Below, piece after piece: positions 23,048 to 30,889 of a stretch of 35,615 nt of DNA. Both the position numbers and the translations under genes were made by a program. The first letter of the stretch is position 1, and each line of letters starts with the position of its first letter. Origin of the DNA: an uncultured Lachnospiraceae bacterium (GTDB lineage: Bacteria; Bacillota; Clostridia; Lachnospirales; Lachnospiraceae); contig CATKXE010000030.1 of the NCBI GenBank assembly GCA_949840465.1, positions 1 to 35,615 of the forward strand, given 5' to 3'. Under the pieces are notes generated by a model. The model saw nothing but the letters and a program-made list of their open reading frames with translations, did no database searches and had not been told where the DNA came from.

Positions 23048-24310
23048 CTACTCTCTTCCCAGATTTTTTTCTTCGGTCATAGGATTGGGGAACAGATGTC
23101 TCGGAATTCCGTCTACCATGACCGGAGATACATCGCCCTGAATCAGAGGACGTACATAATTTACAAATTCATCTGTCACATAATCTGCATCTTCGTTCAT
23201 CCACTCTCTCGGAACCAGCTTCTCATCGTTGGCGATCTTGTGTACATCTTTTACTTCGGTTCCGCTCTGATATGGATCGTCGGAGAGTCTCTGGATGACA
23301 ACCATCTTACCGCTGTCGCCTTCATCTGCGGCCTTTACTGCCGCACCGCCTACCTGAGTGCCTTCCAGAATGTCCACGCGGGAAGCACAGTGGGAAGCGG
23401 AACGCTGCAGAGTACTAAGTTCGATAGCGCGGGATTTACATCCGATATCCCCTGCGATATAGCTTGCCAGATAATTGGCAGTACCGGAAAGCTGCTTGTG
23501 GCCAAATGCATCTACAAAATCAATGCTCTGTCCAAGCTCACACACATAGCGGCCGTCAGCCAGACGGATTCCTTCGGATACTGCAACGACAACGGAAGAT
23601 TTTTTGGTAAGGATCTGTCTTACTTTCTGACCGAATTTTTCGATATCAAACGGAACTTCGGGCAGATAAATTAAATCCGGACCGGAGCAGTCTTCTCCTT
23701 TTGCAAGCGCGGCAGCGCCAGTCAGCCATCCGGCGTTCCTTCCCATGATCTCAATAATAGAAACCAGCCCTTTGGAATATTCCAGACAGAAGCTGTCACG
23801 GATGATCTCTTTGACAGAAGTACCGATATACTTGGCAGCGCTTCCATATCCGGGTGTGTGGTCAGTCAGAGCCAGATCGTTATCAATGGTCTTCGGGCAG
23901 CCGATGAAACGGGTCTTGAATCCCGTAATGATCGCATAGTCGGATAACTTCTTGATTGTGTCCATGGAGTCATTGCCTCCGATATAGATAAAGGCCTCAA
24001 TATTCAGCTTTTCAAGGATTTCGAAAATTTTGTCATAGACCTCCCGGTCTTCATGGATCTCCGGCAGCTTATAACGGCAGGAACCCAGAAAAGCAGCTGG
24101 AGTTCTCTTTAATAACTCTGCGTCCAGCTCTGTGGTGATATAGTCGGATAAATCAATATATCTTTCCTGCAAAAGCCCCTGAATCCCGTGCAGCATTCCA
24201 TATACTTTTCCGGCTCCACGGTCTATGGCAGTCCGGTACACACCGGCGAGACTTGAATTGATGGCAGCAGTAGGGCCGCCTGATTGACCAACGATTACAT
24301 TTCCTTTCAT
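23048..24310 (-). CDS. Pyrophosphate-dependent 6-phosphofructokinase
   Basis: It phosphorylates fructose 6-phosphate to the 1,6-bisphosphate, most likely using pyrophosphate, in glycolysis. The 420-residue protein has GQSGGPTAAINSSLAGVYRT at the phosphoryl-donor loop, IYIGGNDSMDT at 109-118, CPKTIDNDLALTDHTPGYGS at 138-157 and SIIEIMGRNAGWLTGAAALA. The Asp at the second position after Gly-Gly (GGND, where ATP enzymes have Gly) is the known marker for PPi use; the Asn just before it varies from the more common GGDDS. The start has GGAGGT upstream on the minus strand. Confidence 0.92.
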   Translation of the reverse strand: MKGNVIVGQSGGPTAAINSSLAGVYRTAIDRGAGKVYGMLHGIQGLLQERYIDLSDYITTELDAELLKRTPAAFLGSCRYKLPEIHEDREVYDKIFEILEKLNIEAFIYIGGNDSMDTIKKLSDYAIITGFKTRFIGCPKTIDNDLALTDHTPGYGSAAKYIGTSVKEIIRDSFCLEYSKGLVSIIEIMGRNAGWLTGAAALAKGEDCSGPDLIYLPEVPFDIEKFGQKVRQILTKKSSVVVAVSEGIRLADGRYVCELGQSIDFVDAFGHKQLSGTANYLASYIAGDIGCKSRAIELSTLQRSASHCASRVDILEGTQVGGAAVKAADEGDSGKMVVIQRLSDDPYQSGTEVKDVHKIANDEKLVPREWMNEDADYVTDEFVNYVRPLIQGDVSPVMVDGIPRHLFPNPMTEEKNLGRE

Positions 24311-24622
24311 GATATCATACCTCCATATATTTTTTTGCTATATCAGTGTTTTTACAAATTCGATTTCTATCCGGTCAAGCGATAAGTAAATCGGCAGGGC
24401 ATCCTTTGTCCTGCAAAAAACCACATGTACTAGTTTAGTGTATTTTTGTCAATTTGTAAAGAAGAAATAAAAAGTGCTTGCAATTTTCTATTAAATCAAG
24501 TATTATACTATTACTCTGATTCCAAATCATATAACAGTCTGTTTGATCGTAATCAGTTCTGGTTTAAATTTTCAAAAGTATTTTCAGAAAAAAACTTATT
24601 ACTGCCCATAGGGTAGAAAGGA
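24311..24622. promoter_or_regulatory. 312-bp divergent promoter region (phosphofructokinase / pseudokinase)
   Basis: Minus strand: TTGACA (24447-24452), 17 bases and a weak TACATG (24424-24429) point towards phosphofructokinase. The leader includes a GCAGG/CCTGC hairpin near 24391-24415. Plus strand: TTGCAA (24478-24483), 17 bases, TATTAT (24501-24506) point towards the pseudokinase gene, with a leader of about 110 bases containing CTGATT/AATCAG (24516-24521 with 24551-24556). The region is AT-rich. No gene is seen. Confidence 0.65.
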
Positions 24623-25981
24623 GTGGATGCATATATTGCAACAAATTATGACGTCTTAAAGTTTATAGAGCATGGAGGACGCTGCCGGCCTGCAATGGAC
24701 TATGTGCCGGGCGAGCTGCTGCTATACAGGCTGAAACGCTGCCCGGAGATAGAAAAACCGCTTTTGATGGATTGGCTGAAACAGCTGCTCTGTCAGCTGG
24801 AGCAGTTTCACCGATGCCGTAACAATGAAAGTTATCGTTATCTGAATCCCTACAGCGTATTGGTGACTCAGGAGGACAGGCTGTTTTTGCTGGATCTGGA
24901 GGCGGAAAGCAACGAATTTGTCCTGCGGAACCTGCAGAAGCGCGCCATGCGGAATCATTTTGTAAAACCTATCGTCAATATGAGGGATAATTCCAGAATT
25001 ACCCTCGATCTTTATGGTTATGGTAAGACCATACAATTCATTCTGGCCAACGCAAATGTTGAGCCTTCGCTGACAAAACGAGAAGAAAATCGGTTGGAAA
25101 AAATCATTGACAAATGTCTTTGTGAAAATCAGAAAAAGCAATATGAAAATTTAAGCCAGATAAAAAAAGAACTTCCGTCCGGGCAGGAACGGAACGTGGA
25201 AATACCAAAGAAATGGGGGATCGCGCTTGCCGCGGCGGCAGGCCTTCTCACGATGTTTCTTGTATTTCCCAAAGGCGGTAAAGCGGACGGAACACAGCAG
25301 CTTCAAGAATATGCTGACGGTTATAAGGGAGTGCGGTCAGAGACGCAAAAAAAGCAGGAAAATAATGAAGGAGGTGTGAAAAAAAGTTCCGGCCATGGGG
25401 AAGAACTGTCAAATGCAGGACAAAAGGGGCTGGGAAACCCGGAAGGGCGGGAAAATGCGCCTGACGGGATGGAAAAGGCTGCAGGAAGCATCGATGCCTT
25501 GCAGGAATTTATGCTCAGGAATACGTCGCAGGACAACTGGGAGATCATAGAACAGGGGGAAACACTGAAAAGAGAGCTTCTCCGGTATCTGGCGGCGGCA
25601 TATGACCGGGAAGAGATGAAAGAGAAGGCAAAGGAAGCATACGAAGAACTTTGCCGCACAGAAGTGCAGGAGGAATTACTGGAAACTGCATATTTGAGGC
25701 GGATTGCGCTGGAGATGGAGCAGAACCAGGAAACCGCATTACAGACAGGGAAGGAGGCAATGCAGGCTCTTCCTGATTCCCAGCCGTTGGCGGTGAAGTA
25801 TCTGGAAATATTGAAAGGGCGGGAAGGGATGACGAAAGAAGAATGCCAAAAGGAGATGGAGACGGTACTGGAACAGTTCCCGGCTTTGAAAAGCTCAAAA
25901 ACCTGTCAGGAGTTGGAACAAGCATATGATTTGAAAGGGGAGAAGGAAAATGAAGAAAAAAGTATGCCTGATGGGAATTAG
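24623..25981 (+). CDS. Membrane pseudokinase with outside helical domain, function unknown
   Basis: The 452-residue protein is not one I can name. Residues 25-185 follow a protein-kinase C-lobe: hinge-like MDYVPGELLLYRL, then YRYLNPYSVLV (71-81) in place of HRDLKPENVLV, FLLDLEAES (88-96) in place of LLDFG, and LDLYGYGKTIQFI matching helix F. Catalytic Asp, Lys and Asn are all replaced and the N-lobe is missing. One membrane segment lies at about 198-215, then a Lys/Glu/Gly-rich linker and a helical, possibly TPR-like, region at 295-440. The topology recalls EssB/YukC. The start is GTG 24623, but AAGGAG overlaps it, so it is uncertain. It overlaps the next gene by 32 bases. Confidence 0.8.
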   Translation: MDAYIATNYDVLKFIEHGGRCRPAMDYVPGELLLYRLKRCPEIEKPLLMDWLKQLLCQLEQFHRCRNNESYRYLNPYSVLVTQEDRLFLLDLEAESNEFVLRNLQKRAMRNHFVKPIVNMRDNSRITLDLYGYGKTIQFILANANVEPSLTKREENRLEKIIDKCLCENQKKQYENLSQIKKELPSGQERNVEIPKKWGIALAAAAGLLTMFLVFPKGGKADGTQQLQEYADGYKGVRSETQKKQENNEGGVKKSSGHGEELSNAGQKGLGNPEGRENAPDGMEKAAGSIDALQEFMLRNTSQDNWEIIEQGETLKRELLRYLAAAYDREEMKEKAKEAYEELCRTEVQEELLETAYLRRIALEMEQNQETALQTGKEAMQALPDSQPLAVKYLEILKGREGMTKEECQKEMETVLEQFPALKSSKTCQELEQAYDLKGEKENEEKSMPDGN

Positions 25982-28328
25982 TATAGTGATACTCTTCCTG
26001 ATCTGCGCGGCTACCGTACAGGCCGGGCAGGCGAACGGAAAAAACGGGGATGAGCCGAATATGGAACAGGAAGTTGGACAGGGAAAAAGCAAGCTTGCTG
26101 TGAAAAGTTTACAGGACACAGAAAAAGGGCAGGATGCCGCGGTAAAGAAGGAAGAAAAAGAGCAGGCCGGCGATGCTGCGGGAATGAAAGATCCTGAACA
26201 GGCAGACGGTTCTAAGGAAAAGAAGGAGCAGGATAGGCGGGAAAAGGAGGACGACGGGAAGGAGCCGGAATCCGAAGAAGGAGAAGGCACTGGAGGAGAG
26301 ACGGAAATACAAAAGCCGGTGATAAAACCAGCGGAAGAAATGCTTATGCCTGAAATCCAGTATCCTGGGACGGACGGAAAAAACGGATATTATAGATCCT
26401 GTCCTGACGTCTATATCGTCCACCGGGAGTGCGAGGCAGTTACAAGGTATGAACTGACCGCGGCGGATGGCTCGAAAAAGCAGGGAAATCTGGAACTGGA
26501 AGGCCAGGGAACGGAAGCGGCCATAAATCTTTCAGGGGAATGCTTTCATGACGGGGAGAATATCCTGCGTGTGTGGATGGAGCGAAAGGAAATGGATGCG
26601 CCGGAAAAAGGCGACGCACCAGAGAAAGACGATACGCCAAAGGGAAAGGACGGGCAGGAGGATCACAGCTTATCCACAGGAGAGAAGATCGTATTTTCAA
26701 AAGAAATCTGTTTTCTTGTTGATACCAAAGCGCCGGATCAGATTCGCTTTTTTTATAACCGTTCCGTGGATAAAAATCTGATTTTGGTAAATGAAGCTTT
26801 GGAAATAACGGTAAAGAGCGAGGATGCGGGAAGCGGCATGGAGGCCATCTGCTACCAGGCCGGAGACGGGATTTCCGGGATTCTTCCGGGAGGAAATGGA
26901 ACCATTGTGCTGAATCCGGGATTTCATGGAAAAATTCAGGCCTATGCCGTGGACAAGGCCGGAAATCAATCGGAGCCTTGTGTGTCCGAGACAATTCTTT
27001 GCGAAAATATTTCACCGGAAATTGATATTCAGGTGGAAGGCAGCGGGGAATCGTGGCATTCAGGTCCGGTGAAAGTCCACGCAGATGTTACCGACTCTGG
27101 TTTAAGCGCCGGAATCAGAAGTATGAAATGTTATAGCGCGGGCGAAGCCATCCTGCAGGAGGAAAATGTAAGCAGCGCGGGGGTAGTCCATATGCAGGCT
27201 GATTTTGTTGTGGATACATTGTCGCAGGGCGGGAACGGGATACCGGTCATCGTAGAGGCCGTAGATTGGGCGGGCAATTATCATACGGAAAATATCCTGC
27301 TTTATATCGACAACGCGGCGCCAGTGATCCAAAGTGAAGGGATCCATGACAAAATGATCACGGGGGAAGCGCTCAAGGGGAGAATCTGTTTTAGAGAAGA
27401 GAATATTTTGGCCTGCAGGAAATTGGAAATATGGAGAACGGATCCGGATGGAAACAGAAAACTGTTGGAAAAAAAGGAGGAAAAAGAGGAGATGCCGGCA
27501 GTTTTTGGGGAGGCCGGATGGGACCTGTCATTGGGAGAGGACGGCGTATATGAAATCTATGCTGCAGCAATGGATCTGGCAGGGCATAAAAGTGAACAGC
27601 GCTATCAGGTCATTGTGGATAAGACGAATCCGGTGATCCGGTATGTGGATCAGATGCAGGGAGCCTATGTGCCGTATTTCCTATGGAATTATGGAAAGGA
27701 AGAGGTGGTTTTGGACGCTACGGAATATTCCTATGAAATCCGTCTGGACGGGAGATTTTACAATACCGGAACAAGAGTGGTGGATGAGGGCGCAAGAATG
27801 CTGCAGGTGAAAGCCGTGGACGCCGCGGGAAATAAATCTACGGCAGAAGCTGTTTTCCAGATTGACCATACACCGCCGCGAATCCGTATCTATGATGTGG
27901 AAAACGGAACTTCTTATGAAGAGACGGCGACCGTCAGTATTTCTGTGGATCAAAAAGGGGAATACCTGAAAGGAGTCCATGTAAATTCTGAAAAAAAGAA
28001 GCTTGATGCCGGCTGCCAGATTTATCAGCAAACGTTTGAGGAACCCGGCGATTATCTGATCAGGGTTCTGGCGGAAGATCTGGCGGGAAACCAGAAAAAT
28101 GAACAGGTGACGTTTCGGATAGAAGAGCAGAAAAGAATGGCCAAAGGAATGTGGAAGCCTGTGACAAAAATTCTGAAAAATGAAAACCCGGCTGCATCCA
28201 ATGCGGCGGCGGACGAGACCGCAGAAAAAGAAAGCGGGGCGGCCGGTCTATATCTGACGCTTTGTTTCATGGCGGCCGGGGCGGCGTTTGGTTTCAGGCA
28301 ATGGTGGATCCGCAGGCCGGCAAAGTAG
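25950..28328 (+). CDS. Surface protein with about five Ig-like modules and C-terminal anchor
   Basis: This 792-residue exported protein is not a named family to me. A signal peptide covers residues 1-25 (KKVCLMGISIVILFLICAA...), and a very charged Lys/Glu/Gln linker runs to about 125. Tandem beta-sandwich modules each end in a Asp-x-x-Gly-Asn/His type strand: AVDKAGN (about 332), AVDWAGN (437), AMDLAGH (540), AVDAAGN (621) and AEDLAGN (707). Linkers carry D-x-T/A-x-P, as in bacterial Ig-like proteins. A hydrophobic segment at about 765-782 with a basic end is a membrane anchor; there is no LPxTG. It starts within the pseudokinase gene with GAGAAGG upstream. Confidence 0.82.
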   Translation: MKKKVCLMGISIVILFLICAATVQAGQANGKNGDEPNMEQEVGQGKSKLAVKSLQDTEKGQDAAVKKEEKEQAGDAAGMKDPEQADGSKEKKEQDRREKEDDGKEPESEEGEGTGGETEIQKPVIKPAEEMLMPEIQYPGTDGKNGYYRSCPDVYIVHRECEAVTRYELTAADGSKKQGNLELEGQGTEAAINLSGECFHDGENILRVWMERKEMDAPEKGDAPEKDDTPKGKDGQEDHSLSTGEKIVFSKEICFLVDTKAPDQIRFFYNRSVDKNLILVNEALEITVKSEDAGSGMEAICYQAGDGISGILPGGNGTIVLNPGFHGKIQAYAVDKAGNQSEPCVSETILCENISPEIDIQVEGSGESWHSGPVKVHADVTDSGLSAGIRSMKCYSAGEAILQEENVSSAGVVHMQADFVVDTLSQGGNGIPVIVEAVDWAGNYHTENILLYIDNAAPVIQSEGIHDKMITGEALKGRICFREENILACRKLEIWRTDPDGNRKLLEKKEEKEEMPAVFGEAGWDLSLGEDGVYEIYAAAMDLAGHKSEQRYQVIVDKTNPVIRYVDQMQGAYVPYFLWNYGKEEVVLDATEYSYEIRLDGRFYNTGTRVVDEGARMLQVKAVDAAGNKSTAEAVFQIDHTPPRIRIYDVENGTSYEETATVSISVDQKGEYLKGVHVNSEKKKLDAGCQIYQQTFEEPGDYLIRVLAEDLAGNQKNEQVTFRIEEQKRMAKGMWKPVTKILKNENPAASNAAADETAEKESGAAGLYLTLCFMAAGAAFGFRQWWIRRPAK

Positions 28329-28333
28329 TGGAG

Positions 28334-28455
28334 CGGCGCCGGCGCATCGCGCCGGGAGCGGGTTCAGGATCCGGCCGTATCGAGAACCTGCGGTTACCAT
28401 TTACGGCCTGACAGGCCGCGAATGGTAACGGCTTGCTCCCGGTTTCAGGTTTTTA
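28334..28455 (+). terminator. Cluster of palindromes after the Ig-like gene, ending in a T-run
   Basis: A compound structure: CGGCGC-atc-GCGCCG at 28340-28354, an outer stem ccgggagc/gctcccgg (28352-28359 with 28435-28442), a stem gcgggttc/gaacctgc (28358-28365 with 28384-28391), and the palindrome at 28393-28429. After the outer stem comes ggtttcaggttttta. It probably terminates the two-gene unit. Some stems are mutually exclusive. Confidence 0.7.
28393..28429. repeat. 37-bp palindromic element, copy B
   Basis: GTTACCATT (28393-28401) pairs perfectly with AATGGTAAC (28421-28429). Inside, CGGCCT-gac-AGGCCG forms a second perfect stem. It has the same length and core (ACGGC...GGCCGC) as 33081-33117. 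Confidence 0.7.
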
Positions 28456-28466
28456 TTGCTGGATGG

Positions 28467-28495
28467 TTGTACTGTATCATAAAATCGGTTATACT
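28467..28495 (+). promoter_or_regulatory. Promoter of the HelD-like gene
   Basis: TTGTAC at 28467-28472, 17 bases, TATACT at 28490-28495. The leader to the ATG is about 90 bases, with no strong structure seen. Confidence 0.75.
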
Positions 28496-28592
28496 TTAGG
28501 AACTGCAGGAAAATAACCCAAACAGATTGGACAGGATATTTCAGGTTATTTCCATACAGTTTCGCAGCTTAGGTTAAAGGAGTATAGGCGAT

Positions 28593-30665
28593 ATGAGCAG
28601 AGGAACGGATTTTTTAGTATTTGTGACGGATAAAATAAAGAAAAAGATTGGGGAGATCAATGAAAATATCCGGGAAGTGCAAAAGGACATTGAAGGAATG
28701 CATGATTATTACTGGGAAAATTATACGGAAATGGATCAGTATGGATATGAAGATTTTGACAACAGGCAGGCGCTTCTGACACAGGTCAATGCGAATCAGG
28801 AGAACTTAAAAACAAGGCACAGGTTGCGTAGAATGCTGGATTCTCCTTTTTTCGGCAGTGTGGATTTTGTTTATGAGGGGGAAGAGGAACCGGAAATCTT
28901 TTATATAGGAATCGGCAATTTTGCACAGAGGCGGGGCGGGATACCCTTGATCTACGACTGGCGCGCGCCGGTGAGCAGCCTGTTTTACGACTATGACAAA
29001 GGAACGGCATTCTATGAAGCGCCGCTGGGAAGGATGGAAGGAGAGATACTTTCCAGGTGGCAGTATAAAATCCGCGGCGGAAGGATGATCTATGAGTTTG
29101 AGAGCGATATGAAGATCGACGATGATATTCTGAAGCAGGAGCTGGGAGCCAACAGCGATACTCAGTTAAAGAATATTGTCCGTACCATCCAAAAAGAACA
29201 GAATGCAATTATACGGAACACAAAAGACAAGATACTTGTAATACAGGGCGTTGCGGGGAGTGGAAAAACTTCTGTGGCGCTCCATCGGATTGCGTATCTT
29301 CTGTACCATGACCGGGAGAACCTGCATTCATCGAATATTTTGATTTTGTCGCCTAACAGTGTGTTTGCGGATTATATTTCCCACATCCTGCCCGAACTGG
29401 GGGAGGAGAACATTCAGGAAATGAGTTTTGACCTGTATGCATACAGGGAACTTAAAGGTACGGTTTCAGACTGCGAGGACAGGTATCATCAGATTGAAAA
29501 GCAGATGCGCACGAGCCGCGATTTTCCAGAGGGCATACAGGGACAGGACCCTACAACGGGCTATGCAGGAGACAGCGCAGGAGCTATATACCGGTGGAAG
29601 CAGTCAGAGGAATACGTCAGGGCCGTGGAAGGTTTTCTGGTAGAGTTGGAGGATCGTCTGGTTGATATCCGGGATGTGGAATATAAAGGGGCAATATTAA
29701 AAACGGAAGAGATCCTGACGTTGTTTTACCGCAAATTTTCCGGTACGCCGCTTTTGTCAAGAATGAGGGCGGTGATGGAGTATTTTGTGGATGAATATGA
29801 GACGCTGCACGGCCGGACCCTGCCCGATGAAGATGCGGTATGGATTCAGGAGAAGTTTCACAGTATGTATGTGACCACTGATCTGTATGAAATCTACAAC
29901 TGGCTGCTGAAGGACTGCGGACTTCCGCTGCTGCCGGATATTCCGGCGGAAAAAAGGGTTTTGGCTTATGAGGATGTGTATCCTGTCCTTTATTTAAAAT
30001 ACCGTCTCTGTTCGGGAACGGTGCGCAGGGAAATCCGCCATCTTGTGATTGATGAGATGCAGGATTATTCCTATCTGCAGTATGTGATTTTGGAACGTTT
30101 GTTTACCTGCAACATGACGATTCTTGGCGACCGCGCCCAGACAATGGATGAAAAACCGCAGGATGTGCTTCAGTTCCTTCCCGGAATATTCGGCAGTAAA
30201 ATCCGCCGGATCGAGATGAATAAGAGCTACAGAAATACGGCGGAGATTGCGGAGTATGCGGAAAAAATCACGCCGGTGGAGGGAATTCAATATATCCGGA
30301 GGCATGGTAAAGAAGTGGAAGAGAAGCAGTACGCCGTATTGCAGGAGGCGATGGAAGAGATCCTCAGACGGGCAGATCCTGAAAACTACGAGACTGCGGC
30401 CGTGCTGACAATGACGGAGGACGAAGCGGAGGAAGCATATCAATATTTAAAAGAGCGGCGTGAAGATGTATTTTATATTGACCGGGACAGCAGCCGGTTT
30501 CGGAAAGGAATTACAGTGACCGCATTCTATCTGGCAAAGGGATTGGAGTTCGATCAGGTCTTTGTGCTTGGCGGGGAAGAGAATAGCGCGCTTTTTGGAC
30601 AGTTTCGGTATATCTGCGCGACGAGGGCGCTGCATGAACTGTATGTGTATGAACGGGTTCATTGA
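28593..30665 (+). CDS. HelD-like UvrD/Rep-family helicase
   Basis: This 690-residue superfamily 1 ATPase resembles HelD, which binds RNA polymerase and frees stalled complexes from DNA. It has an N-terminal helical arm (about 1-60) and YIGIGNFAQRRGGIPLIYDW followed by RAPVSSLFYD, typical of HelD. Walker A is QGVAGSGKTSVALHRIAYLL at about 217-236, motif II is VIDEMQDYSYLQ at about 485, motif III is LGDRAQTMDE, then NKSYRNTAEI, VTAFYLAKGLEFDQVFVLGG and ATRALHELYVY. AAGGAG precedes ATG 28593. It is somewhat shorter than the B. subtilis protein (about 770). Confidence 0.92.
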   Translation: MSRGTDFLVFVTDKIKKKIGEINENIREVQKDIEGMHDYYWENYTEMDQYGYEDFDNRQALLTQVNANQENLKTRHRLRRMLDSPFFGSVDFVYEGEEEPEIFYIGIGNFAQRRGGIPLIYDWRAPVSSLFYDYDKGTAFYEAPLGRMEGEILSRWQYKIRGGRMIYEFESDMKIDDDILKQELGANSDTQLKNIVRTIQKEQNAIIRNTKDKILVIQGVAGSGKTSVALHRIAYLLYHDRENLHSSNILILSPNSVFADYISHILPELGEENIQEMSFDLYAYRELKGTVSDCEDRYHQIEKQMRTSRDFPEGIQGQDPTTGYAGDSAGAIYRWKQSEEYVRAVEGFLVELEDRLVDIRDVEYKGAILKTEEILTLFYRKFSGTPLLSRMRAVMEYFVDEYETLHGRTLPDEDAVWIQEKFHSMYVTTDLYEIYNWLLKDCGLPLLPDIPAEKRVLAYEDVYPVLYLKYRLCSGTVRREIRHLVIDEMQDYSYLQYVILERLFTCNMTILGDRAQTMDEKPQDVLQFLPGIFGSKIRRIEMNKSYRNTAEIAEYAEKITPVEGIQYIRRHGKEVEEKQYAVLQEAMEEILRRADPENYETAAVLTMTEDEAEEAYQYLKERREDVFYIDRDSSRFRKGITVTAFYLAKGLEFDQVFVLGGEENSALFGQFRYICATRALHELYVYERVH

Positions 30666-30809
30666 GGCAGGGCAATGCTTTGAAGTCCGGCTGTTCCGGA
30701 AAAGCACAGAAGCAAATTTCAGGTTAAAAACCTTGTGGCATACCGGATTCGATTTTGAAATTCTTGTAAAAACATGCGATGAAATCTTTTAAAATGAAAT
30801 ACTTTCCTG

Positions 30810-30858
30810 TATAATAGAGTGGATTCGACGGAATCCATTCTTTTTTGATTCAATGGAT
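30810..30858 (+). promoter_or_regulatory. tex promoter -10 and overlapping terminator/alternative hairpin
   Basis: TATAAT lies at 30810-30815; the -35 position (about 30787-30792) is poor. Directly after it TGGATTC (30820-30826) pairs with GAATCCA (30831-30837) around gacg, followed by ttctttttt: a terminator-like hairpin. A second pairing, ATCCATT (30833-30839) with AATGGAT (30852-30858), uses the same bases and excludes the first. This is the layout of an attenuator, but the hairpin is so near the expected start (+1 about 30822) that it might instead end readthrough from the helicase gene. Confidence 0.55.
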
Positions 30859-30889
30859 GTAAAGATTGAAAGGAAAGGTACAGATTTTT

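Noticed and set aside
24623..28328. Type VII secretion locus
   Set aside because: The pseudokinase topology recalls EssB/YukC, but there is no EssC ATPase, WXG100 protein or EsaA-like gene in the window.
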